33,040 nt of DNA from a bacterium (GCA_022844005.1 JALHMN010000038.1:1-33040); one strand, 5' to 3'. Positions 8,334 to 16,640 are shown, counted from the stretch's first letter. Notes: a model not told the origin generated them from the sequence alone. Numbers and translations: made by a program.

Positions 8334-9098
8334 CTATCCGCCCAGTTCCCGGATGAAGGCGCAAACCGCGTCGTTGAAGCCTTCGGCGGCATCGATATTG
8401 ACCGAATGCCCGCCATCGAGGTCGATGATACGGCAGTTCGGGACCAACTGCTCGGCCCTGTCCCGCAAGGGCTGGAAGGCCGCCTCGCGCCGGCCGTTGG
8501 CGATCAGGGTCGGCACCCGGAAGGCCGCCAGGTCGTCGGCGATCGAAAGCTCTGGCGATGTGTGGCGCAGCGACAGCGCGATCGCCGCCGGCTCCAGCAG
8601 GTCGGCATCCGCCCAGAGCGCGTCCCGCACCGCCTGCGGCAGGCGTCGCGCCTTGCGGGGGTGAATGGGAAAGGCCTCCAGGGCTGTCCGGCCCCCCGCC
8701 TCGATCGCCGCCGCCCGCGCGAGCTGCGGTGCGCGTTCCATGCGCGAGAAGGCGGAAACCGAATTGGTCGCCACCTGGCCGATCACCCGGTCCGGATGAT
8801 CGAGCGCATAGCGCAGGGTCAGTCCCGCGCCGAAGGACTGGCCGCAGACGAACCAGCGGTCCACGCCGAGCCGATCGCGTATGGCCTCGAATGCCTCGCC
8901 ATAGGCGCGCACCCGATAGGCGGCCGGATCCTCGGGGGCGGGCGATCGGCCATGGCCCCAGAGCTCCAGGACCACCGGCCGGCATACCGCCCGCAGCGCC
9001 TCGATGTTGAGGCGCCACTGGGCCCGGCTGGACAGGAAGCCGTGGACCAGCAGGAGGGGCGGCCCGGCGCCTTCGTGGATCTCATAGGTGGGAAGCAT
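8334..9098 (-). CDS. Alpha/beta hydrolase
   Basis: 254 residues with the alpha/beta hydrolase layout: oxyanion-hole HG at 19-20 (LLLVHGFLSS), nucleophile elbow GQSFG with S88, and catalytic His H231 in GGHSVN. The acid position usually reads GxxD; here the segment is NGRRE, so E205 or another acidic residue would have to serve. Cytoplasmic, no signal peptide. It is the first gene of a minus-strand pair with the amidase 10 bp downstream, which suggests linked hydrolysis of an ester/lactone and an amide in one catabolic route (inference). The start at ATG 9098 precedes a short N-terminal strand as expected. Confidence 0.88.
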   Translation of the reverse strand: MLPTYEIHEGAGPPLLLVHGFLSSRAQWRLNIEALRAVCRPVVLELWGHGRSPAPEDPAAYRVRAYGEAFEAIRDRLGVDRWFVCGQSFGAGLTLRYALDHPDRVIGQVATNSVSAFSRMERAPQLARAAAIEAGGRTALEAFPIHPRKARRLPQAVRDALWADADLLEPAAIALSLRHTSPELSIADDLAAFRVPTLIANGRREAAFQPLRDRAEQLVPNCRIIDLDGGHSVNIDAAEGFNDAVCAFIRELGG

Positions 9099-9206
9099 GC
9101 CGACAGGCTGCCGCAGTTGCCGCGCCGGTCAACGGGGCCGGCCAAATCATCACATTCATGCGTATGGGCGGGCACGCGGCTTTCCAGCGCCCCAGAATCG
9201 CGCTAG

Positions 9207-9217
9207 CGACAGTGTCG
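9207..9217. promoter_or_regulatory. Short inverted repeat next to the flippase start
   Basis: CGACA-G-TGTCG, a perfect 5-bp inverted repeat, ends 2 bases before ATG 9220. It could be a small operator, or chance. It occupies the place of a ribosome site, which weakens ATG 9220 and favours the internal ATG 9259 as an alternative start. Confidence 0.25.
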
Positions 9218-9219
9218 AC

Positions 9220-10542
9220 ATGCAATCCGCTGCAACCGAAGGCGCCTTCCGCCGCATCATGCGGAATGCAGGCTATCTGCTCGGCGGCAAGGCAGCCGGC
9301 ACGGTCCTGCATTTCGCCGCCCTGGCAGTGGCGAGTCGCGCCCTCGGACCCGAGCAGTTCGGTGTCGTGGTCTTGATCCACGCCTTCGCCCAGACGGCCG
9401 GCGGGCTCGCCGCCTTCCAGACCTGGCAGTCCCTGATCCGGTTCGGCACCAGGCACCTGATCGACGGCCGGACCGCATCCCTGCAGCGCCTGATCGCATT
9501 CGGCGCCTGGCTCGATCTCGGCACCGGCCTCCTCGCCATGATGGCGGCGATGGCGATCCTCGCCCTCTTCGGCGACCGCACCGGAGTCCCCGGCGACTTC
9601 GTCGGCACGGCGATCCTCTATTGCCTGGTGATCCCCACCATGGCCTCCTCCACCGCCAGCGGGTTGTTGCGTCTGCTGGATCGCTTCGGCCTGCTGGCCT
9701 TGCAGAGCGGCGTGAACGGTGGCATCCGCCTCCTCGGCGTCGGCCTCGCCGCGGCCACCGATGCACCGCTCGCCGCCTATATCGCCGCCTGGTTCGCGTC
9801 CGACCTTCTCGCCGATCTGCTGGTCTGGGCCCTCGCCATCCGCGAGACCCGCCGCCGCGGACTGCTCCTGGGCTTTTCAGGCAATCCGCGCGGGGTGCGG
9901 GCCGAAAACCCGCGATTGTGGCGCTTCGCCATGACCACCAACGCGGCGACCGGTGTGGCCACGCTCCTCGGCCCGGCCCTCACCCTGTTCGTCGGCGCCC
10001 TCCTCGGCCCCGCCGCGGCGGGACTGTTCCGCATCGCGCTGACGCTGATCGAGGCGGCGGCCAAGCCCGGTGAACTGCTGACACGGGCCTTCTTCCCGGA
10101 AATCACCCACCTGCGGGAACAGGGACGGATGGGCCACTTCTGGTCGGTGACCGCGCGCGTCGCCCTCCTGTCCCTCGGCTTCGCCGCGCTGGTCGTGCTG
10201 GCTCTCGAATTCGCCGGCCGTCCGCTGCTGACGGCGGCCTTCGGCCCCGGCTACGAAGGCGCCCAGCCGGTCCTCGTGATCATGGCCTATGGGCTGATCG
10301 CGGCGCTTCCACTGTTCTTCCTCGAGGCCGCGCTCGTCGCCCTCGATCGCGCGGAAGCGGCCTTGACCGCGCGGGGCCTCGGGGCGATTTCCACGCTCGG
10401 GGCGCTGGCGGCGCTCGGGCCGAGCTTCGGTCTGCTGGCCGCCGGGCATGCCTATGTCGCCGGCATGACTGTGGTCGCCGGCGCCGCCCTCGCTTTCCTG
10501 TGGTTCGGCCGCGGCCGGATTCAGTCCATCGTCCCGAGATGA
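9220..10542 (+). CDS. Wzx/MATE-type polysaccharide flippase (oligosaccharide translocase)
   Basis: 440 residues that are almost wholly hydrophobic, with about a dozen membrane segments. The N-terminus (RNAGYLLGGKAAGTVLHF, then ASRALGPEQFGV) is the typical first-helix pattern of polysaccharide exporters, in which the phrase ALGPEQFG is a common hallmark. Such proteins flip undecaprenyl-linked oligosaccharide repeat units to the periplasm. No glycosyltransferase, Wzy or Wza gene is nearby, so it is an orphan flippase here. The start could be ATG 9220 or ATG 9259 (MRNAGYLL), and neither has a strong ribosome site. Its 3' end overlaps the convergent GMC gene by 22 bp. Confidence 0.88.
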   Translation: MQSAATEGAFRRIMRNAGYLLGGKAAGTVLHFAALAVASRALGPEQFGVVVLIHAFAQTAGGLAAFQTWQSLIRFGTRHLIDGRTASLQRLIAFGAWLDLGTGLLAMMAAMAILALFGDRTGVPGDFVGTAILYCLVIPTMASSTASGLLRLLDRFGLLALQSGVNGGIRLLGVGLAAATDAPLAAYIAAWFASDLLADLLVWALAIRETRRRGLLLGFSGNPRGVRAENPRLWRFAMTTNAATGVATLLGPALTLFVGALLGPAAAGLFRIALTLIEAAAKPGELLTRAFFPEITHLREQGRMGHFWSVTARVALLSLGFAALVVLALEFAGRPLLTAAFGPGYEGAQPVLVIMAYGLIAALPLFFLEAALVALDRAEAALTARGLGAISTLGALAALGPSFGLLAAGHAYVAGMTVVAGAALAFLWFGRGRIQSIVPR

Positions 10543-12119
10543 TCGCCGAGGCGCAGGGTGAGCGCCACGATGCTGAGCGTGGGGTTGGCCCAGCCGGCGG
10601 TCGGGAAGACGGAACTGCCGGCGATCCAGAGGTTCTCTTTCCCGTGCACCCGGCAATCGGCGTCGACGACCCCCCGTCTGGGATCATCGGCCATGCGGGT
10701 GGTGCCGATATGGTGGTTGCCGCCCTGCAGGTACTCGTGGTGATCCTGCTGCGCGGCGGCGAGCGGCCAGGCGCCGCCGGGATCGGACAGCCAGTCGTCG
10801 GGTTCCACCGTCCCCCAGCCGAGACGGGCGCATTCCTTCGCAAACAGCTGCGTCAGGACCCCGACGGTACGATGGTCTATGCCGCTCAGCCGCCAGTCGA
10901 CATCGGCCCGACGCTGTCCCAGGGCATCGCGGGCTTGCGACAGGACCACCCGGCTGTCCGGATTGGGCGCCTGCTCGCCCCGCACCAGAAGATAGACGTG
11001 CTCGGGCCGGGCAATCATCGCATGCCGGCGGACGAAGCGGCGAACGAGGTTGGCCGGGGCCTCGTCCAGGACCGGCAGGAACGCCGCGAGCCGGCTCGGC
11101 AGGCGTTCGGGCCAGCGCCTGAGCTTTACCCCCTTCCAGATGGCGAGCGCCGCCTCGGTGACCCCGGGCAGGGAACGATAGTAGATGCCGAGCGACGAAT
11201 TCAGGATGCCGTGTCGCTCCTGCGCCGCCGCGGTGGCGGTGATGGTGGGCCAAAGCGCCGGTTGGCGAAACGGAAAGTGCTTGCGCCAGGTTTCCAGCAG
11301 CGCATAGGCATCCGTGGGCTGTACCCGCGCCACCCGGCATTTCGGGTGCTCCATGAAGAAGCGTCCGACCAGGTCGTGCCGGTTGCCGATGCCGCCCGTC
11401 TCCTCCTCGTCCGAGGCCAGGAGCAGCCGGGCGTTCTCGATCCCACCCGTGGCCAGCACGAAGCGCCGCGCCCGAATGCGGAAGGAGGAGCCCGTCAGGC
11501 TCCGCGCATCGGCGTGCGAGATCCGCCGTCGATCCGCGTCGGTGTGCAGCGCCGTCACGGTGGCGTTCAGAAGCACCCGGATGTTCGCGGCGGCGCGCAG
11601 TTCGGCCCGATAGGTTTCCCCGAACCGCAGCGCCTTCAACCGCCAGAAGGGGGTATCGAAGATGTCCGGATCGAGCGGCGGCGCCGGCAGGCCGGTGTCG
11701 GCCCAGAGGCCGGCATCGTAGCGGCTCTCCCCGACCCGGCAGACGTCGCTCGCCCGGCGGAAATACGGCAGCATGGCTTCATGGCCGATCGGCCACCCGC
11801 TGTGCTCGACCCACGGCCTGACCTTGAAGTCGATCGGGTCCAGCGGCACGCAGCGACCCGACCAGGTCGCCGTCGTGCCCCCGAAGCGCCGTTCGCGGGT
11901 TTCCGCCAGGTCGTGATAGGGGAGCCCCAGATTCGCGCCGGCGTTCAACGAGGCGGCCAGCTTGTCTTCCCGCAGGCCGCCGCTCTCGACCAGGCAGATC
12001 TTCCGCGACGAGCCGAGAAGGGCGCGCGCCAGAGTGATGCCCGCCGCACCGGCCCCGATGATGCAAACATCGGCCTCGACCGGGGAAGCGGAGCCCAGCT
12101 CGCGCGAATCGATCAGCAT
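10521..12119 (-). CDS. GMC family FAD-dependent oxidoreductase
   Basis: 532 residues. The Rossmann FAD motif GAGAAG is at 22-27, with E45 (LVESGG) to bind the ribose. The C-terminal substrate-binding half ends with the conserved HHIGTTRM (H469) and the GSSVFPTAGWANPT block with N512, matching the His/Asn active-site pair of the glucose-methanol-choline family. It therefore probably oxidises an alcohol or sugar hydroxyl, passing electrons to O2 or an acceptor. GMC enzymes of this type are sometimes found beside polysaccharide genes; here it overlaps tail-to-tail with the flippase, so a sugar-modifying role is a guess. The FKBP gene ends 81 bp upstream in the same orientation. Confidence 0.92.
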   Translation of the reverse strand: MLIDSRELGSASPVEADVCIIGAGAAGITLARALLGSSRKICLVESGGLREDKLAASLNAGANLGLPYHDLAETRERRFGGTTATWSGRCVPLDPIDFKVRPWVEHSGWPIGHEAMLPYFRRASDVCRVGESRYDAGLWADTGLPAPPLDPDIFDTPFWRLKALRFGETYRAELRAAANIRVLLNATVTALHTDADRRRISHADARSLTGSSFRIRARRFVLATGGIENARLLLASDEEETGGIGNRHDLVGRFFMEHPKCRVARVQPTDAYALLETWRKHFPFRQPALWPTITATAAAQERHGILNSSLGIYYRSLPGVTEAALAIWKGVKLRRWPERLPSRLAAFLPVLDEAPANLVRRFVRRHAMIARPEHVYLLVRGEQAPNPDSRVVLSQARDALGQRRADVDWRLSGIDHRTVGVLTQLFAKECARLGWGTVEPDDWLSDPGGAWPLAAAQQDHHEYLQGGNHHIGTTRMADDPRRGVVDADCRVHGKENLWIAGSSVFPTAGWANPTLSIVALTLRLGDHLGTMD

Positions 12120-12200
12120 GCACGACGCTTACTACAAGACGTTGACGGCCAGAAGCACCCGCCTCGGATGGCTGACCCGATGCCGCGCCGCAGGTGCCGC

Positions 12201-12638
12201 TCAGGCGGCGCGGCGCATGCTCACCAGTTCGATCTCGAAGGTCAGGCTTTCCCCGGCCAGCGGGTGGTTGGCGTCGAGCGTCACCTGCTGCTCGTCCGCC
12301 GCGACCACGACCAGGGCGATGACTTCCCCGTTCGGCGCCTCGGCCTGGAGTTCCATTCCCGGCTCCGGGGTCACGTCGTCCGGCAGCGCGCTGCGCGGAA
12401 CCTGCATCATCCGGTCCTCGTGATGCTCGCCATAGGCATCTTCCGGTTCGAGGGTCACGGTCTTCACCTCGCCGACGGCCATGCCCAGCACGGCGGTGTC
12501 GAAGCCCGGAACGACCTCGCCGTTGCCGAGGGTGAATTCCAACGGCTCGCGCCCGCGCGAGCTGTCGAAGGTGCTCCCGTCATCCAGTGTGCCGGTGTAG
12601 TGAACGCGGACGTAGTCGCCCGTGCGCGCCTTGCTCAT
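12201..12638 (-). CDS. FKBP-type peptidyl-prolyl isomerase (SlyD-like)
   Basis: 145 residues. Start ATG 12638 has AAGAGA upstream and begins directly before the FKBP fold (VRVHYTGTLDDG). FKBP active-site residues are seen at Y14, D25 (FDSS), VPGFD (43-47) and AYG (68-70). An inserted flap domain (~75-120) and the hallmark LDANHPLAGESL (121-132) place it with SlyD-type two-domain chaperone/isomerases. The His/Cys-rich metal-binding tail of E. coli SlyD is absent. It catalyses prolyl cis-trans isomerisation and may act as a cytoplasmic folding factor. The open frame continues far upstream on this strand, but that part is antisense to the PEP-CTERM gene and is not coding. Confidence 0.93.
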   Translation of the reverse strand: MSKARTGDYVRVHYTGTLDDGSTFDSSRGREPLEFTLGNGEVVPGFDTAVLGMAVGEVKTVTLEPEDAYGEHHEDRMMQVPRSALPDDVTPEPGMELQAEAPNGEVIALVVVAADEQQVTLDANHPLAGESLTFEIELVSMRRAA

Positions 12639-12740
12639 GTGGGATCTCTTCTGCTGTGGGTCGCAAAGTACCCGTGCCCAGCAGGGCAACGGAGCGATGG
12701 GGCCGCCTGCATGCGTGCCCGCTGGCCTCATCCTGGCAAC

Positions 12741-12756
12741 TGGCACCGCGCTTGTC
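12741..12756 (+). promoter_or_regulatory. Sigma-54-like promoter candidate for the large PEP-CTERM gene
   Basis: TGGCAC-CGCGC-TTGTC has a perfect -24 element and correct GG-N10 spacing, but the -12 dinucleotide is GT rather than the nearly invariant GC. It would give a leader of about 113 bases before ATG 12880. The mismatch makes it doubtful alone. It is listed because the other PEP-CTERM gene in the window has a better sigma-54 match. Confidence 0.3.
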
Positions 12757-12817
12757 TCGGGTGAAATCGATCGCAACGGCGAACCGACGGGATCCGGAAA
12801 AATGATGGTTAATGTAA

Positions 12818-12857
12818 CGTGAACGTCACGGAGGCGGTTTACGTGGCAGGCCCTGCC
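12818..12857. promoter_or_regulatory. Two inverted repeats in the leader of the PEP-CTERM gene
   Basis: CGTGA-ACG-TCACG (12818-12830) is a perfect inverted repeat that could be an operator. GGCAG-GCC-CTGCC (12845-12857) is a perfect 5-bp hairpin just upstream of the AGGA ribosome site of the gene at 12880, so it could influence translation initiation. No function is demonstrated. Confidence 0.35.
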
Positions 12858-12879
12858 TAAATCGACAGGACTGGCAAAG

Positions 12880-15027
12880 ATGACGCGCCGCCGTTTCGAA
12901 TGTCTGCCGCTACCCTTCCTTGCCGTCGCGCTCCTGCTCGGCGTGCCCGATGCCAAAGCGACGCCGTTCACGGTCAACAGCGGCGTCACCGACACCTCGA
13001 GCAAGACGCTCACGGGCACCGAGACCGGCAGCATCCTGGCAGGCGGCGCGCTCGCCGTCACCGGCACGGCGATCACCGCAAACAACGGCACCACGAACAT
13101 AACGATCGACAATTCCGGGTCGATCACCGCCGGCAACCGCGGCATCGACACTTCCGGGTCGTCGAATACCGTGCGCAGCATCACGCTGAACAACAATCTC
13201 GGCGCCAGCATCAGCACCAGCAACGACGCCTTCCGGGTCAACCTCGATCTCACCGGCGGCACGATCACCGTCAACAACGCGGGGTCGATGCTGTCGGCCA
13301 CCGGCCAGGCTCTCGACTTCAATTCGATCACCGCCGGCACTGCGACGGTGGTGATCAACAACGCCGCCACCGGAGTGATCAGGGCGGATCTGGCCGACGC
13401 GATCCGTCCCGGCAACAAGGCCACGGTCAACAACCGCGGCCAGATCATCGCCTTCGACACCGATTCCGATCCGGGCAACGACGGCATCGACTTCCAGGAC
13501 TACGGCGGCACCGTGAACAACCTGGACAGCGGATCGATTTCCGGCGCGCGCCACGGCGTGACCGCCACGACAGACATCGCCGTGACCAACGAAAAAGACG
13601 CGACCATCACCGGACGCAACGGCTCCGGCGTCGGCTCCGACGGCACGGGCACTGTCACCAACCACGGCACGATCACCGGTGCCGTAGACGGCACCTCGCC
13701 CGACGGCGACGGGGATGGCGTCGACATCGACTTCGCCGCCAGCATCACCAACTACGGCACCATTCAGGGCACCGGCGCGGCAGGCAGCAAGGACGGCAGC
13801 GCCAATACCAGCGAAGGCATCGCTGCCGGCGGCGGCGCCATCACCAACAAGGCGGGCGCGCTGATCAGCGGCGCGCACAACGGCATCCTGATCGATGACA
13901 GCAACAATGGCGGCGCCGGCGCGGCGACGGCCCTGATCAACGAAGGCACGATCCAGGGCCTGAACGGTTTCGGCGTGCGCATCGTCGGCACCCAGGACGA
14001 CACGGTCACCAATACCGGCACCATCGTGGCCAGCAGCGGTTCGGCGATCGATATGGGCGGCGGCAGCGACACGCTGAAGCTCGGCACCGGCTCTTCGATC
14101 ACCGGGCTGATCGACGGCGGGGCCGGCACCGATACCGTCAAACTGAACGGCACCGGCACCCTCGCAGACATCACCGGCTTCGAAATCCTGAAGGCGGAAA
14201 GCGGCAGCTGGACCCTGGCCGGCACGCAGACCTATGCGGTCGGCGTCGGCATCGCGAATGGCGCCACGCTGAAGGGCGACGGCACCACGCTCATCGCGCC
14301 GGTGACGGTCGATGCAGGGGGCACGCTCAGCTTCAGCGGCGCCCCGAGCACCGTCGACGGGACGCTCGACAATGCCGGAACGATCCGGGTCGACAACACC
14401 ACCGTCACCTATACCGGCACTGTCACCAATTCGGGCGCCTATATCAGCGATCCGTCGACTCAGAACTTCACGACGCTGGTGACCACCGAGACCGGCTACA
14501 TCCAGGCTGCGGCCGGCGATGTCTATTCGGTGACCGGCGACTTCCTGAACTACAGCGTCCAGGCCGGTGTCTGGGACACCAGGGCCGCAACGCTCGTCTT
14601 CGCCGGTGCCTCCGGCACCGATCACCTCATGTTGCTCACCGGATCGGATCTCGGCGCCGTCGCGGCCGGCATGGACGGCAACTTCGCCTGGGGCATCGTC
14701 TCGATCGAAGCCGGCAACCGGCTGATCCTGGGCACCGGTCTCGACGATACGACAATCGATGTCGCTCTCTACGTTGGCGAGATTCTCGGCGCGCAGATCA
14801 GCAACGACAGCATCGCCAACATCCTCGGCAACGGCTTCAACATCTACTACGACGCGATGCTCTCGGCGAACGAGTATCTCGACGGACTGACCTATGCCCT
14901 GGCCGACGGAGGCTTCCTGATCGCCTACAGCGCCGAGGTACCCGAACCGGCCGCCCTCGCCTTGCTCCTTCCCGGCCTCGCCCTCATCGGCTTCGCCACC
15001 CGTCGCAGGCCGATCGCCCGGGCCTGA
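12880..15027 (+). CDS. PEP-CTERM sorting domain protein with autotransporter-like beta-helix repeats
   Basis: 715 residues with an N-terminal signal peptide (RRR n-region, hydrophobic core, cleavage near AKA|TP at ~residue 27). Residues ~70-395 are at least ten degenerate repeats of the pattern T-x-x-N-x-G-x-I-x-G, then SGSAIDMGGGSDTLKLG and DGGAGTDTVKL, as in autotransporter passenger beta-helices. No outer-membrane beta-barrel follows. Instead, after a beta-rich domain (FAWGIVSIEAGN, NGFNIYYDA), the protein ends with VPEP (687-690), a hydrophobic helix and an Arg cluster. This is the PEP-CTERM tripartite tail recognised by exosortase, which cleaves the tail and helps deliver the protein to the surface or matrix. 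AGGA lies 9 bases before ATG 12880. No exosortase gene is in the window. Confidence 0.93.
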   Translation: MTRRRFECLPLPFLAVALLLGVPDAKATPFTVNSGVTDTSSKTLTGTETGSILAGGALAVTGTAITANNGTTNITIDNSGSITAGNRGIDTSGSSNTVRSITLNNNLGASISTSNDAFRVNLDLTGGTITVNNAGSMLSATGQALDFNSITAGTATVVINNAATGVIRADLADAIRPGNKATVNNRGQIIAFDTDSDPGNDGIDFQDYGGTVNNLDSGSISGARHGVTATTDIAVTNEKDATITGRNGSGVGSDGTGTVTNHGTITGAVDGTSPDGDGDGVDIDFAASITNYGTIQGTGAAGSKDGSANTSEGIAAGGGAITNKAGALISGAHNGILIDDSNNGGAGAATALINEGTIQGLNGFGVRIVGTQDDTVTNTGTIVASSGSAIDMGGGSDTLKLGTGSSITGLIDGGAGTDTVKLNGTGTLADITGFEILKAESGSWTLAGTQTYAVGVGIANGATLKGDGTTLIAPVTVDAGGTLSFSGAPSTVDGTLDNAGTIRVDNTTVTYTGTVTNSGAYISDPSTQNFTTLVTTETGYIQAAAGDVYSVTGDFLNYSVQAGVWDTRAATLVFAGASGTDHLMLLTGSDLGAVAAGMDGNFAWGIVSIEAGNRLILGTGLDDTTIDVALYVGEILGAQISNDSIANILGNGFNIYYDAMLSANEYLDGLTYALADGGFLIAYSAEVPEPAALALLLPGLALIGFATRRRPIARA
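13100..14060 (+). repeat. Degenerate ~25-30-residue coding repeats (beta-helix rungs)
   Basis: Within the PEP-CTERM gene the protein shows successive units beginning IDNSGSI, VNNAGSM, INNAATG, VNNRGQI, VNNLDSGSI, VTNEKDATI, VTNHGTI, ITNYGTI, ITNKAGALI, INEGTI and VTNTGTI. Rung lengths differ, and some carry Asp/Gly-rich insertions. The DNA has matching recurrences of aac-acc-ggc-acc codon runs, but no long identical repeat. Confidence 0.7.
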
Positions 15028-15177
15028 GCCCGACCGGCTCGAAGGGGCCGCCCGCCGCTCCCCTCGGGCCGCTCGCGATTCGGACTGGCGGCGGCCGGGA
15101 TCGGCACTATCCTGCCGGCATCCTCAGCCCGGCGGCGGCTTGGGGGCCAGGCATCGGCGTGGAAGGACGGGGCTGCG

Positions 15178-16014
15178 ATGACGAGCGGAATCTTCACGGC
15201 GCCGGCGAGGCGGATCGGCATGCTGGAGCGGCCCGATTGCCGGATCCACTTCGAAGTGACCGGCAGCGGCCCGGCCATCGTCTTCGCGCACGGCCTCGGC
15301 GGCAATCAACTGTCCTGGTGGCAGCAGGTGGCGCATTTCGCGCCCCGGTTCACCTGCATCACATTCGCCCATCGGGGCTTCGCGCCCTCGTCCCCGATCG
15401 CCGGCGGCCCGGACCCGGCCGACTATGCCGACGACCTCGCGGCATTGGTCGATCACCTGGAACTCGGCGAATTCAGGCTGGTCGCGCAGTCGATGGGCGG
15501 CTGGACCTCGGTTGAATACGCGCTGAGGCGCACCGGCAGGCTGAAGGCGCTGGTCCTGGCAGCGACCACGGGATCGCTCGATCCGCGGCAAATGCGCGAA
15601 CCGGAGCGCGGCCGGCTGGAGGAGTGGCAGCGCATGTCGCAGGCGACGCTTGCCGACTACGTGGCGAACGGCATCCACCCGGCGGGCGGCGCCCTGATGG
15701 CGGCAGAGCAGCCCGCCCTGCACCTCCTCTATCGCCATATCGACGACGTGAACGCGAGCCTCGACAAAGCCGCGCTGCGGGGCCGGCTTTGGACCAACCG
15801 CACCCGCGCGCCCGAGGAACTGGCGGTGGCGGGCTGTCCCATCCTGTTCATCTCCGGCGATCGGGACATGGTGATTCCGCCCTTCGCTGCCGATGCCATC
15901 GCATCGGTGCTGCCCGATGCCCGGGTCGCGCATATCCCGAACGCCGGCCACTCGGCCTATTTCGAACGCGCGGCCACCTTCAACGCCCTGGTCGAGGAAT
16001 TTTTCGGCGCCTGA
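15178..16014 (+). CDS. Alpha/beta hydrolase
   Basis: 278 residues. The start at ATG 15178 is supported by a GGAAGGACGGGG purine run just upstream; ATG 15220 is an in-frame alternative closer to the fold. The catalytic triad is complete: S105 in AQSMGGW, D230 in SGDRDMV and H258 in GHSAYFE, with oxyanion-hole HG at 38-39. It resembles the broad group of 3-oxoadipate enol-lactonase, haloperoxidase-type and carboxylic ester hydrolases. The substrate cannot be fixed. The neighbours (PEP-CTERM upstream, small unknown genes downstream) give no pathway context, and 95 bp separate it from the next gene. Confidence 0.9.
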   Translation: MTSGIFTAPARRIGMLERPDCRIHFEVTGSGPAIVFAHGLGGNQLSWWQQVAHFAPRFTCITFAHRGFAPSSPIAGGPDPADYADDLAALVDHLELGEFRLVAQSMGGWTSVEYALRRTGRLKALVLAATTGSLDPRQMREPERGRLEEWQRMSQATLADYVANGIHPAGGALMAAEQPALHLLYRHIDDVNASLDKAALRGRLWTNRTRAPEELAVAGCPILFISGDRDMVIPPFAADAIASVLPDARVAHIPNAGHSAYFERAATFNALVEEFFGA

Positions 16015-16043
16015 GCCTTCGCTCCTTGCAGCCCGCCGCCTGC

Positions 16044-16060
16044 TTCCCATTTTCTGGGAA
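16044..16060. promoter_or_regulatory. Perfect inverted repeat TTCCCA-N5-TGGGAA
   Basis: A 6-bp inverted repeat with a TTTTC spacer lies 30 bp after the hydrolase stop and 50 bp before the 84-residue gene. It could be an operator or a weak terminator; there is no following T-run. Confidence 0.35.
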
Positions 16061-16109
16061 CCGGAACGAACGGCCGCCGTTCTCGACCGTGCAGGGAAAG
16101 GGAGAGGAC

Positions 16110-16364
16110 ATGCCCAAGCGACGCAAGCCCGAAATCGCTCATTCGCCGCTGGCGGCGGCCTGCGCCGACGCCTTCTTGCGCCTTGCCGAAAAATACGACG
16201 GCCGGGACTGGCGGGATCTGTTCGAAGCGGTCGCCGTGGAGGTGCCGGACGCGACGTCGGATGACATCCGGGCCGGCCTGGCTTTGGCGGTGCTGATGAC
16301 CGAACATCCGCCTGAAAACATGGAAACGGCCGATGCGGGCGAGCCGTCGCCCACCGTCCATTGA
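16110..16364 (+). CDS. Small hypothetical protein (84 residues)
   Basis: I do not recognise the family. Start ATG 16110 has an excellent ribosome site (GGGAGAGG, 1-5 bases from the start region). The N-terminus is basic (MPKRRKPE). The middle is predicted helical with an acidic-aromatic stretch (EKYDGRDWRDLFEAV), then a second helix (DDIRAGLALAVLMTEH), and the C-terminal 20 residues are polar and probably disordered. No signal peptide, membrane segment or cysteines. It converges with the DUF2934 gene 13 bp downstream. The base composition is like the neighbours and the strong initiation region argues for a real gene. Confidence 0.7.
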   Translation: MPKRRKPEIAHSPLAAACADAFLRLAEKYDGRDWRDLFEAVAVEVPDATSDDIRAGLALAVLMTEHPPENMETADAGEPSPTVH

Positions 16365-16377
16365 CGATCTCGGTCTG

Positions 16378-16620
16378 CTAACCGGTCGATTCCATCTCCT
16401 GCGGCATCTCTTCGCGGGAAACGATGGCGCGGGCCTTGTCGCGATAATCCGCCGGGCTGCCCTGCCGTCCGGCCTCGCGCCACAATCGCTCTGCATGAGC
16501 CTCGACCCGCTCGTCGACGGAATTGCCGGGCCAGGGACGCTTCGCCGCCGAGGCGTCCACGGGCTGTCCGCGCGGTGCGCCGGTGAAGATGCCGGCGATG
16601 GTCTTGAACAGTTTGGACAT
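16378..16620 (-). CDS. DUF2934-like small protein
   Basis: 80 residues from ATG 16620, which has GGGAGAG upstream; the open frame extends to 16746 but would antisense-overlap the CWC gene. The N-terminus (MSKLFKTIAGIFTGAP) looks amphipathic. The C-terminal ~40 residues (VDERVEAHAERLWREAGR, then ADYRDKAR) resemble DUF2934, a short helical domain with an R/H..A..LW...GR pattern found in many proteobacterial small proteins. Its function is unknown. It is divergent from the CWC protein gene and shares a 72-bp intergenic region with it that contains an inverted repeat. Confidence 0.7.
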   Translation of the reverse strand: MSKLFKTIAGIFTGAPRGQPVDASAAKRPWPGNSVDERVEAHAERLWREAGRQGSPADYRDKARAIVSREEMPQEMESTG

Positions 16621-16640
16621 CGCGCTCTCCCAGGGGTGCT

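Noticed and set aside
10500-12764. 754-codon plus-strand frame across the GMC and FKBP genes
   Set aside because: Antisense shadow of two genes with complete family motifs; its translation has no recognisable fold.
12869-12886. GG-N10-GC spacing overlapping the start codon of the large PEP-CTERM gene
   Set aside because: Only the two dinucleotides fit; the -12 lacks TTGC and the start of transcription would fall inside the coding region.
12910-14625. 571-codon minus-strand frame opposite the PEP-CTERM repeats
   Set aside because: Its apparent repetitiveness is the complement of the beta-helix codon repeats; no start signal.
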